Shown: positions 1-5,667, counted from the stretch's first letter. The stretch is 8,246 nt of DNA from an uncultured Erysipelotrichaceae bacterium (GCA_900314345.1 OMUX01000376.1:1-8246), one strand, 5' to 3'. A program made the numbers and translations. The notes: generated by a model from the letters alone, not told the origin.

Positions 1-20
1 CTCAGCCAATTCATGAGTGA

Positions 21-36
21 CTGTGAAATTTCATAG
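21..36. promoter_or_regulatory. Near-perfect 16-bp palindrome upstream of the ArsC/Spx-like gene
   Basis: CTGTGAAATTTCATAG is a 16-bp palindrome with one mismatched pair (CTGTGAAA against CTATGAAA). It lies about 80 bases upstream of the first start codon. It superficially resembles a Rex site, but the half-sites are too close for the Rex consensus. The regulator is unknown, and the palindrome could belong to the gene that ends or begins off the left edge. Confidence 0.3.
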
Positions 37-87
37 TATGGAACAGTGGCATGGTGAAGGAAATGTATGTCTGCACTGCTGATGTCA

Positions 88-96
88 TGTCATAAT
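88..96 (+). promoter_or_regulatory. Candidate extended -10 promoter for the ArsC/Spx-like gene
   Basis: TGTCATAAT fits an extended -10 element (TGN followed by CATAAT). The 17-bp-spaced -35 position (68-73) is poor, as is common for extended -10 promoters. Transcription would start near 103, just upstream of the ribosome-binding site GGAGGTG at 107-113, giving a very short leader. The call rests on motif matching only. Confidence 0.35.
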
Positions 97-117
97 TCCT
101 GTAGACGGAGGTGAACC

Positions 118-471
118 ATGAATACATTCATCTGCTATGCAAAATGCAGCACGTGTGCCAAGGCAAGGAAGTGGCTTGACAACAATGGCATTGCCTACAA
201 TGAAAGACCGATCAAGGAACAGAATCCCACGGCTGAGGAACTTCACACATGGATAAAGAAAAACGGTCTGGATGTCAGAAAGTTCTTCAATACCAGCGGA
301 CAGCTGTACCGCAGCCTGAACCTGAAGGAAAAGCTGAAGACCATGTCTGAGAAGGAAATGATTGATCTGCTTGCCACAGACGGCATGCTGGTCAAGCGCC
401 CGATCCTTGTGAGTGACAAGGCTGTGCTTGTCGGCTTCAAGGAAGCGGAGTGGGCTGAGACGCTGAGGTAG
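118..471 (+). CDS. ArsC/Spx-family thioredoxin-fold protein (arsenate reductase-like)
   Basis: This 117-residue protein has the ArsC/Spx fold signature. A CxxC pair (C10-S-T-C13) follows the first strand, then an Arg-Pro-Ile at 30-32 and a second K93-R94-P95-I96 before the last strand, the usual cis-Pro site of the family. C10/C13 spacing matches Spx. The protein nevertheless ends about 14 residues earlier than Spx (131 residues) and lacks its basic tail, so it is more likely a cytoplasmic thiol oxidoreductase of the 'arsenate reductase family protein' group than an RNA polymerase-binding regulator. No arsenic genes are nearby, so true arsenate reduction is not supported. The ATG start is fixed by GGAGGTG at 107-113. 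The next gene starts 3 bases after the stop, so the two are co-transcribed. Confidence 0.88.
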   Translation: MNTFICYAKCSTCAKARKWLDNNGIAYNERPIKEQNPTAEELHTWIKKNGLDVRKFFNTSGQLYRSLNLKEKLKTMSEKEMIDLLATDGMLVKRPILVSDKAVLVGFKEAEWAETLR

Positions 472-474
472 TCT

Positions 475-885
475 ATGCAGCATGAATGCAGAATCACGGT
501 GCTTGATACCAAATGCTTCAAAGATTATCAGGAACAGTATCTTGCCGACCCTCATTCTGGACCGTGCCCTTTCTTCCACAAGGGAGATGTGTTTGTCCTG
601 AAGAGAACACCGCAGCAGGATGATTTCTACCACCTCATGAACGGGAACTTCTGCGGTGAGGCATGGGATGCCATCAGCCGGTATGTGTATACCGCTCTGC
701 AGGGCGGCTCCATCATGCATGGCTGGACGAATGATGAGCGGATGATGATTGCCTGCTGCAATGACGGTACCCGCCCGGTCATCTTCAAAATTGAGCGGAT
801 TGATATTCCGGAAACAGAAGAAGAGAAGCGGTGGCTGGAACAGCAGGATTTCAAGAACAGGGCAGAGGATGCCTATACGGGATGA
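475..885 (+). CDS. TIGR04076 family protein, function unknown
   Basis: This 136-residue soluble protein has no signal peptide or membrane segment. Its pattern fits the uncharacterised TIGR04076 family: an N-terminal strand (CRITVLDTK), a G29-P30-C31-P32 motif followed by Gly-Asp, the F59-C60-G-E-A-W segment, and a C-terminal block C94-C95-N-D-G-T-R-P-V-I-F-K-I. Several cysteines (31, 60, 94, 95) sit in conserved blocks, which suggests metal or redox chemistry; that is inference. A ribosome-binding site (GAGG at 465-468) overlaps the end of the upstream gene, so translation of the two is probably coupled. Pairing with a CxxC thioredoxin-fold protein would fit a thiol-related role, but no function is established for the family as far as I know. 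The family assignment is from memory of its motifs. Confidence 0.82.
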   Translation: MQHECRITVLDTKCFKDYQEQYLADPHSGPCPFFHKGDVFVLKRTPQQDDFYHLMNGNFCGEAWDAISRYVYTALQGGSIMHGWTNDERMMIACCNDGTRPVIFKIERIDIPETEEEKRWLEQQDFKNRAEDAYTG

Positions 886-893
886 AGAACATG

Positions 894-928
894 AGCTGTT
901 TTCTTTGAAAGAAGAGAACGGCTTTTTT
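894..928 (+). terminator. Intrinsic terminator after the two-gene operon
   Basis: A 12-bp stem (895-906 with 911-922, including three G-U pairs) closes on a GAAA tetraloop at 907-910 and is followed by six T at 923-928. It begins 10 bases after the stop codon at 885. This marks the end of the ArsC-like/TIGR04076 operon and makes the dehydrogenase gene a separate transcription unit. Confidence 0.88.
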
Positions 929-970
929 CATGAAAATGAAAGAAAAATGCAGAAATCCATCATTCCGGCA

Positions 971-999
971 TCTGCACTGGGAAACAGTGCTCCTATAAT
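971..999 (+). promoter_or_regulatory. Promoter with internal inverted repeat, upstream of the 2-hydroxyacid dehydrogenase gene
   Basis: A perfect -10 box TATAAT lies at 994-999. The position 17 bp upstream (971-976, TCTGCA) is a weak -35 with 3 of 6 matches to TTGACA. A perfect inverted repeat, GCACTG (974-979) and CAGTGC (985-990) around a 5-base spacer, occupies the space between the two boxes. That is a natural place for a repressor, or for a MerR-type activator if the spacing were longer. No known operator matches it. The transcript would start near 1006. Confidence 0.6.
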
Positions 1000-1036
1000 A
1001 AGTGTCAAATATCCATGTTAGGAGGGAATTCTGCAT

Positions 1037-1984
1037 ATGAAGTCAGTGAAGATGGCAGTGATCGGACTTGGGCATGTAGGTGCCCATGTAGCCTGGATGA
1101 TCGTCAAGGAAGGACTGGCAGACGAGCTGGTCCTGATTGACAGCAATGAGGCAAAGGCAAAGAGTGAACGACAGGATTATGTCGATGCGGCAATCTATCT
1201 GCCGCATAAGGTAAAGATCACCGTCGGAGACTACAGCGATCTTGGCGATGCGGATGTCATCATCAATTCGACCGGAAAGATCACATTGTTGATCGGATCG
1301 AACAACCGTGATTCTGAACTGAATTACTGTGTTCCCAATGTCAGAACATATATTCCGAAGATCAAGGCATCCGGCTTCCATGGTATTCTGATCAATATCA
1401 CGAATCCCTGCGATGTCATTACGCGTGAGTTTGCCAAAGGACTTGGCCTTCCGAAAGGACATGTCTTCGGCACCGGCACCGGTCTTGACAGTGCAAGACT
1501 GATCTCATCCCTGGCAGACCAGACAGGTGTATCGCCGAAGTCCATTACCGCATACATGATCGGCGAGCATGGCAATGCACAGATTGCCGCATGGTCGGCA
1601 GTCTCCTTCAATGGCAAGCCTTTGAAGGAACTGGAAGACCGTCCGGAATTCAGCTTTGATCATGATGCCTTGCAGAAAAAGGCGGTCATGGGCGGCTGGG
1701 TGACATTCTCCGGCAAGCATTGCACGGAATATGCCATTGCCGCAACAGCTGTCCGGGATGCATATGCGGTGCTGCATGATGAAAAGCTCATCGTTCCGGC
1801 AAGCATGGAACTGGACGGGGAATACGGTGAGAAGGATGTCTTCGCCGGTGTGCCGTGTGTATTAGGCAAGGATGGTGTGGAAGAGGTGCTGGAACTGAAC
1901 CTGAGTGAAGAAGAAAAGGCAAAGTTCCATGATTGCTGTGAATCCATCCGGAAGAACTTTGCCAAGGCGGATGCATTGAAATAA
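1037..1984 (+). CDS. L-2-hydroxyacid dehydrogenase, L-2-hydroxyisocaproate dehydrogenase-like (LDH/MDH family)
   Basis: This 315-residue NAD-dependent enzyme belongs to the LDH/MDH superfamily and reduces 2-oxoacids to L-2-hydroxyacids in the cytoplasm. Visible family features are the Rossmann motif G10-L-G-H-V-G15, Asp35 for the NAD ribose, Arg91 in the active-site loop, Asn123 in T-N-P, the Asp151/Arg154 pair, and catalytic His178 in G-E-H-G. The substrate-specificity position, seven residues before Arg91, is Leu84 rather than the Gln of lactate or Arg of malate dehydrogenases. That residue and long stretches such as SGFHG, NPCDVIT and GEHGN-Q..AW resemble L-2-hydroxyisocaproate dehydrogenase of lactobacilli, whose substrates are branched-chain 2-oxoacids. 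That comparison is from memory. AGGAGGG at 1020-1026 precedes the ATG with an 10-base gap. The gene is monocistronic, between terminators. Confidence 0.87.
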   Translation: MKSVKMAVIGLGHVGAHVAWMIVKEGLADELVLIDSNEAKAKSERQDYVDAAIYLPHKVKITVGDYSDLGDADVIINSTGKITLLIGSNNRDSELNYCVPNVRTYIPKIKASGFHGILINITNPCDVITREFAKGLGLPKGHVFGTGTGLDSARLISSLADQTGVSPKSITAYMIGEHGNAQIAAWSAVSFNGKPLKELEDRPEFSFDHDALQKKAVMGGWVTFSGKHCTEYAIAATAVRDAYAVLHDEKLIVPASMELDGEYGEKDVFAGVPCVLGKDGVEEVLELNLSEEEKAKFHDCCESIRKNFAKADALK

Positions 1985-1993
1985 GGACAATAT

Positions 1994-2029
1994 GAAAAAT
2001 GATGACTCTCATGCGAGCCATCATTTTTC
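1994..2029. terminator. Bidirectional terminator between the convergent dehydrogenase and EAL genes
   Basis: An 11-bp perfect inverted repeat (1994-2004 with 2019-2029), a single mismatch, and 3 more pairs enclose a 6-base loop. Each outer arm is A/T-rich (GAAAAAT and its complement), so either strand shows a stem ending in a U run. The 3' arm overlaps the end of the convergent gene: its stop codon (2021-2023) and final Lys and Glu codons are part of the stem. Confidence 0.8.
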
Positions 2030-4363
2030 GTAATGTGCCAATGGTTCCGGCTTCCCGTAGAAGAAGCCCTGGATCAGTCCGCATTCACATTCCTTCAGGA
2101 ACTCCGTCTGTTCCTTTGTCTCAGCCCCTTCACACAGACTGATGCTGTTCATGTGGTTGATCATATGCACAAGATCCTTTACGATCTTCCTGCTTTCCGG
2201 GGAACGGTCCAGGTTGCGCATGAACATCATATCCATCTTGATGACATTGAAGTCTGCATTCTGCAGCAAGGACAATGAAGAATAACCGGATCCGAAGTCA
2301 TCCATCCACACCTGATAGCCCAGAGCATGGAACTGATTCACGGCATCCAGCACCACATCGAGATCCTGTGTAAAGGCGGATTCCGTGATCTCGATGGCAA
2401 TGCGGGTAGGGGAGACTCCTGCTTCCGTTACGATGTCATTCACGGCTTTGACCAGATCCATCTTGATCAGGTCATTCCTGGAGAAGTTGACGGATACCAC
2501 AGGAGCAGGAAGATCCATGATGCCTTTTTCCTCTGCTTCCTTCATGTCAGTAACAACATGTTTCAGAATGCAGAGATCCACGGCATCGGTCAGCTGTGCA
2601 TCTTCCAGAACAGGGATGAACGATCCCGGCGGCATGAAGCCTCTGACGGGATCAATCCATCTGGCAAGAGCCTCCATGCAGGCACGCTTTCCTGTCTGAG
2701 TGCTGATGATCGGCTGATAGTAAGGAATGATCCATCCTTTTTCACATGCCTCTTTGACATGACTTTTCAGATAATTGGCATTTTCCTGGTTCCTGCCGAA
2801 TTGATCGTCATACCAGCAGAATACCGTGCTGCTTCCTCTGAGGCTGTCGCAGGCTGCCTTGGCATTGTCACAGACGACAGCGGCTGCTTCTCCAGGATGA
2901 TACAATGCGGCACCGATGCGGACATTCACGTTCCTTCCTGCAGATGTATTGATCTCATCAGGAATACGGCTGATGGCAGCGGGCACCTCATCTCTGTAGC
3001 AGAAGACAATGAAGTGATCTCCGCCGACATGACAGACAAGACGTGCAGGGAACTGATCTTTCAGTACTTCAGCAATTTTTCTGAGGAGATCATTGCCTGC
3101 TTCATAGCCATAGCTTCTGTTGTACTGCTTGAAGTTCTCCAGATCGATGTAGAGGAAGACACAGGAGGCATCCCCACCGGAAATACGGTTGAGAATAATC
3201 GCGCTGCGTTCCAGGAACGGTGTGAATTTCAGGAGACCGGTATTCCGGTCACGGAGCGATTCATCTGCTTTGCCGGAGATGCTTGATGTGGCTTCCCTGA
3301 GCTTTTCCGGGGAATACACGCCGCCGTCCAGGATGTGGGAGCCGGCGGTCTCTGTTTCACTCTGCAGGATTCTGGCATTGAGATAGGCAAGGTGTTCCAT
3401 GTCGGACAGGGCTTTAGTGTCCTGCATGCTGCCGCTGACATGGCCGAAGGCCGCAGACAGTGCAAGCTGTCCCTTTGCAGGATGTGCAAGGCTCTTGAGA
3501 CATTGCCGGCACATGCCTCCCGCGTCATCTTCTTTTTTCAGATAGACAGCAGCGGATCCGCTGCGGCTGATGTAGACCTGTTTTTCCGGGAAGGAAGAAC
3601 GCAGTGCTTCTCCGAACTGCTTCATGATTCTTTCCCCGATCTGTTCACCATACTGATCCAGAAGAACCCTGTAGTAATCAACCACACCGCAGACGATGAC
3701 AATGTCCTGGTTCAGATAGTTCCGTGCATGTTCATGCATGGCATAGCTGTTGTACAGGCCGGTGGTTTCATCGGTCTCGGCTGCTTTCTTTTCCCTTAGA
3801 AGACCACGCAGCATGCTTCTTTTAAGATCTGATGTGACAAACAGGATGACCAGGGCACCCAGGAAGAATTCAACGGAATGCACGGCATCCAGGCTGTGGA
3901 ATGCCGGATTCTTGAAGCACACGCAAAGCGCCAGGAAGACAGCTTCCAGAATGACTTCCAGAACCATCAGATGTGCCGGGACATCCGTGATGAAGATGAC
4001 CGGCATCAGCATCAGCAGAAAATACGTCAGGGTTGCTTCATCTTTGTATATGACGGTGCCGGTGAACAAGGCGGCTGCCAGCACCGGCAGTATCCCCGCA
4101 TACAGCACCTTCTTCGGCTGATCGAGATCCTTTCCGCCATGCTGGTACCAGATCCACATGAACACAACCCAGGCAATGCTGAGAAGATCGCTGATGACGC
4201 TGATTGTGCTGAGACCGCGGGAAAAATTCAGAAGAAGCTTGAAGAACAGCAGGAACAGGATTGCAATTTCATATCCTGCAAAAGCACGCTTATTGAACTC
4301 CTTGACCTGTTCTTCTGCTTCCTTGTATTCCGGTGCTTCCAGCATCAGTCTGAGATGTTTCAT
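2021..4363 (-). CDS. Membrane-anchored GGDEF-EAL protein, probable c-di-GMP phosphodiesterase
   Basis: This 780-residue protein has about six hydrophobic segments near 31-48, 55-73, 87-106, 112-126, 131-150 and 163-178, then cytosolic domains. A first GGDEF-like module (about 196-345) starts with T-D-E-T-T-G-L-Y-N but has R-S-G-S-A (267-271) in place of GGDEF. The second (about 372-520) keeps Asp407 but reads G447-G-D-H-F451, with His replacing Glu and no RxxD inhibitory site, so synthesis of c-di-GMP is doubtful. The EAL domain (about 533-775) keeps every key element: E564-A-L-A-R, Asn626, Glu658, D688-D689-F-G, Lys709, E745-G-A-E-T and Q765-G-F. I infer hydrolysis of c-di-GMP to pGpG, with the degenerate GGDEF modules as possible GTP-sensing or dimerising units. 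The start has AGGAG at 4373-4369, five bases before ATG. Confidence 0.93.
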   Translation of the reverse strand: MKHLRLMLEAPEYKEAEEQVKEFNKRAFAGYEIAILFLLFFKLLLNFSRGLSTISVISDLLSIAWVVFMWIWYQHGGKDLDQPKKVLYAGILPVLAAALFTGTVIYKDEATLTYFLLMLMPVIFITDVPAHLMVLEVILEAVFLALCVCFKNPAFHSLDAVHSVEFFLGALVILFVTSDLKRSMLRGLLREKKAAETDETTGLYNSYAMHEHARNYLNQDIVIVCGVVDYYRVLLDQYGEQIGERIMKQFGEALRSSFPEKQVYISRSGSAAVYLKKEDDAGGMCRQCLKSLAHPAKGQLALSAAFGHVSGSMQDTKALSDMEHLAYLNARILQSETETAGSHILDGGVYSPEKLREATSSISGKADESLRDRNTGLLKFTPFLERSAIILNRISGGDASCVFLYIDLENFKQYNRSYGYEAGNDLLRKIAEVLKDQFPARLVCHVGGDHFIVFCYRDEVPAAISRIPDEINTSAGRNVNVRIGAALYHPGEAAAVVCDNAKAACDSLRGSSTVFCWYDDQFGRNQENANYLKSHVKEACEKGWIIPYYQPIISTQTGKRACMEALARWIDPVRGFMPPGSFIPVLEDAQLTDAVDLCILKHVVTDMKEAEEKGIMDLPAPVVSVNFSRNDLIKMDLVKAVNDIVTEAGVSPTRIAIEITESAFTQDLDVVLDAVNQFHALGYQVWMDDFGSGYSSLSLLQNADFNVIKMDMMFMRNLDRSPESRKIVKDLVHMINHMNSISLCEGAETKEQTEFLKECECGLIQGFFYGKPEPLAHYEK

Positions 4364-4418
4364 ATTCTCTCCTGTCCCTCGTCAGGAATATCAATGATAA
4401 GTGTGAATTGTTAAAACT

Positions 4419-4448
4419 ATTGTAGAAGCACGCTCAGTTTTTTGTAAA
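4419..4448 (-). promoter_or_regulatory. Promoter of the GGDEF-EAL gene
   Basis: Read on the - strand, TTTACA (4448-4443, 5 of 6 matches to TTGACA) and TACAAT (4424-4419, 5 of 6 matches to TATAAT) are 18 bases apart. Transcription would start near 4412, about 49 bases before the ATG at 4363. The -35 box lies inside the octamer TGTTTACA, which recurs in the divergent promoter. Confidence 0.6.
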
Positions 4449-4504
4449 CATTGCAAAGTGAGAAAAAGAAGAACAGGAAGAAATAACGGAAAATATTTAC
4501 ATTT

Positions 4505-4519
4505 GATTTTCTGAAATAA
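4505..4519. promoter_or_regulatory. CodY-like box upstream of the T-box promoter
   Basis: GATTTTCTGAAATAA matches 11 of 15 positions of the CodY consensus AATTTTCWGAAAATT, with a fully conserved TTTTCTGAAA core. It sits 5 bases upstream of the -35 box of the transporter operon. CodY represses amino acid uptake genes in many Bacillota, but I cannot tell whether this organism encodes CodY, and AT-rich DNA gives such matches by chance. Confidence 0.25.
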
Positions 4520-4524
4520 TTTTA

Positions 4525-4553
4525 TTGACTAATGTAAACAATTACACTATTCT
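4525..4553 (+). promoter_or_regulatory. Promoter of the T-box-controlled transporter operon
   Basis: TTGACT (4525-4530) and TATTCT (4548-4553) are separated by 17 bases, matching 5 of 6 and 4 of 6 consensus positions. Transcription would start close to 4560, immediately upstream of the T-box stem I. The spacer contains TGTAAACA at 4533-4540. Confidence 0.7.
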
Positions 4554-4559
4554 CTTAGT

Positions 4560-4800
4560 AGCTTCAGGGAACAGGAGAGTAGTCTGAAGACATGCCGAAA
4601 GCGAGCCGGAGTCTGGTGGAAGTCCGGCGGGTGATGTTCAGATGAAGCGCACCTGGGAGAAGGCTTTCCTCAAAGGAAGGTCCGTAAAGCCGGCGTTAAC
4701 GGGAAGAGAGGTCCTGCAGGTTCTGCGGGGCAACCAGAGTGGTACCACGGAATGATTCCGCCCCTGGGCTGTATGTGTTCAGCCTGCGGGCGGTTTTCTT
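4560..4800 (+). promoter_or_regulatory. T-box riboswitch, probably arginine-specific
   Basis: This leader senses uncharged tRNA. In stem I, CAGG (4572-4575) pairs with CCTG (4652-4655) and TCTGAA (4583-4588) with TTCAGA (4637-4642). They enclose the specifier loop, which has AGTA (4578-4581) opposite GAA (4644-4646). The distal AAAGCGAGCC and GGTGGAAG blocks are typical. The T-box proper is AGAGTGGTACCACGG at 4736-4750; its TGGT (4740-4743) implies a tRNA with discriminator base A. The antiterminator pairs CCAG (4734-4737) with CTGG (4764-4767) and CGGAA (4748-4752) with TTCCG (4756-4760), which excludes the terminator at 4758-4800. Specifier: CGC (4648-4650, Arg) is followed by the expected purine A4651 and the ACCTGG block. 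GCG (Ala) at 4647-4649 is the alternative. Confidence 0.93.
4758..4800 (+). terminator. T-box terminator hairpin
   Basis: CCGCCC (4758-4763) pairs with GGGCGG (4788-4793). Above an internal mismatch, GGGCT (4766-4770) pairs with AGCCT (4781-4785) around a 10-base loop, and TTTTCTT follows. The 5' arm reuses the bases that form the antiterminator, so the two structures are alternatives. This is the OFF state of the riboswitch. Confidence 0.88.
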
Positions 4801-4816
4801 GTAAGGAGGGGTGTGC

Positions 4817-4855
4817 ATGGCACGACGAAACAGGAAAGGAATCACAGGAATCTGA
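4817..4855 (+). CDS. Candidate 12-residue arginine-rich leader peptide (uORF)
   Basis: Right after the T-box terminator, AAGGAGGGG (4803-4811) lies five bases before an ATG that opens MARRNRKGITGI followed by TGA. Three of 12 residues are Arg, two of them tandem CGA codons at positions 3 and 4, which are usually rare and slowly read. The frame is out of phase with the binding-protein gene, which begins 52 bases after the uORF stop, so it is not an upstream start of that gene. The ribosome-binding site is stronger than that of the binding-protein gene. No second terminator is visible downstream; only a weak inverted repeat, GAATCA (4839-4844) with TGATTC (4873-4878), overlaps its end. It may be a real regulatory peptide, or a chance ATG after a GA-rich stretch. 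Confidence 0.4.
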   Translation: MARRNRKGITGI

Positions 4856-4907
4856 CAGCCGTATCAATGCAATGATTCAGAACAAGAAAAGGGAGAAGGA
4901 AAAGAAT

Positions 4908-5666
4908 ATGAAGAAGATTCAGAAGATTGCTGCAGCAGCACTTGCACTTACAATGATATTCGGTGCCGCAGGATGTGGGTCGGGAGGTTCCGCAAAAGGA
5001 GAGGCAAAGAACATCGTCATCGGCATCTCACCGGACTATCCGCCGTATGATGACCTGACCACAAGCGGCGAGCTGACAGGCTTTGACTACGATATGGGTG
5101 AATGGCTGTTCAACTGGATGAGTGAGAACGGCTACAGCTACACACATGAATGGAAACAGCTGTCCTTTGATACCATCATTTCCGCCATTCAGGCAGACCA
5201 GGTGGATCTGGGCATCTCCGGCTTCACCTATGACAAGGACCGCAAGGTTCTCTTCTCGGATACCTATCTGACATCCGGCGAGGTAGCTCTTGTTACAGCG
5301 GACTCTGACATTGCAGCGCTGGATGATCTCAAGGGCAAGAAGATCGGTGCTCAGCTTGGCACAACCGGTGAACAGTGTGCGAATGAAGTGGAAGGCGCAG
5401 ATGTCCACGCAGAGTCTGACATGGGCATTCTGGTTGAGTCTCTCAAGGGCGGTGCTCTGGATGCCGTCATCATGGATGAGGCAGTCGGTGAGAACTATGA
5501 AGCAACCGGAAACTTCAAGGTTGTGGATGGCAAGCTTCTGGACGAAGACAACTACATCATCGCCAAGGAAGGAAACACAGAGCTTATGGATGCTGTGAAC
5601 AAGGCTCTGGCTGCCTTCAAGGAAAGCGATGACTATGCAAAACTGAAGGAAAAGTACGGTCTGTAA
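4908..5666 (+). CDS. Amino acid ABC transporter substrate-binding lipoprotein (SBP family 3)
   Basis: This 252-residue lipoprotein captures the amino acid outside the membrane and delivers it to the permease. The signal peptide has a basic start (MKKIQK), a hydrophobic core at about 7-19, and a lipobox ending A-A-G-C23, the lipidated Cys. The mature protein shows family 3 binding-protein features: D43-Y-P-P-Y, G58-F-D-Y-D, I103-S-G-F-T followed by Arg112 (the usual alpha-carboxylate ligand), F116-S-D, G151-T-T-G-E155 and D190 in MDEAV. I chose the ATG at 4908 because it gives a proper signal peptide and has GGGAGAAGGA at 4891-4900. The in-frame ATG at 4752 lies inside the T-box terminator. 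Ligand specificity cannot be read reliably; arginine or another polar amino acid is suggested by the leader and the aminotransferase. Confidence 0.93.
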   Translation: MKKIQKIAAAALALTMIFGAAGCGSGGSAKGEAKNIVIGISPDYPPYDDLTTSGELTGFDYDMGEWLFNWMSENGYSYTHEWKQLSFDTIISAIQADQVDLGISGFTYDKDRKVLFSDTYLTSGEVALVTADSDIAALDDLKGKKIGAQLGTTGEQCANEVEGADVHAESDMGILVESLKGGALDAVIMDEAVGENYEATGNFKVVDGKLLDEDNYIIAKEGNTELMDAVNKALAAFKESDDYAKLKEKYGL

Positions 5667-5667
5667 G

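Noticed and set aside
21..36. Rex operator
   Set aside because: The half-sites are only two bases apart instead of four, and the second half (TTTCATAG) departs from TTCACAA.
118..471. True Spx transcription regulator or dedicated arsenate reductase
   Set aside because: The protein is shorter than Spx at the C-terminus and no ars genes are nearby. Only family-level assignment is justified.
85..720. 211-residue - strand open frame across the first two genes
   Set aside because: It overlaps both + strand genes, which have family motifs and ribosome-binding sites. The antisense protein shows no recognisable pattern.
2327..3286. Long + strand open frame (319 residues) opposite the GGDEF-EAL gene
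   Set aside because: It is antisense to a well-supported coding sequence, has no recognisable domains and no ribosome-binding site. It is a shadow of codon bias.
4752..4907. In-frame upstream extension of the binding-protein gene (52 extra residues from ATG 4752)
   Set aside because: The extension lies in the T-box antiterminator and terminator, has no ribosome-binding site, and would bury the lipoprotein signal peptide that begins cleanly at 4908.
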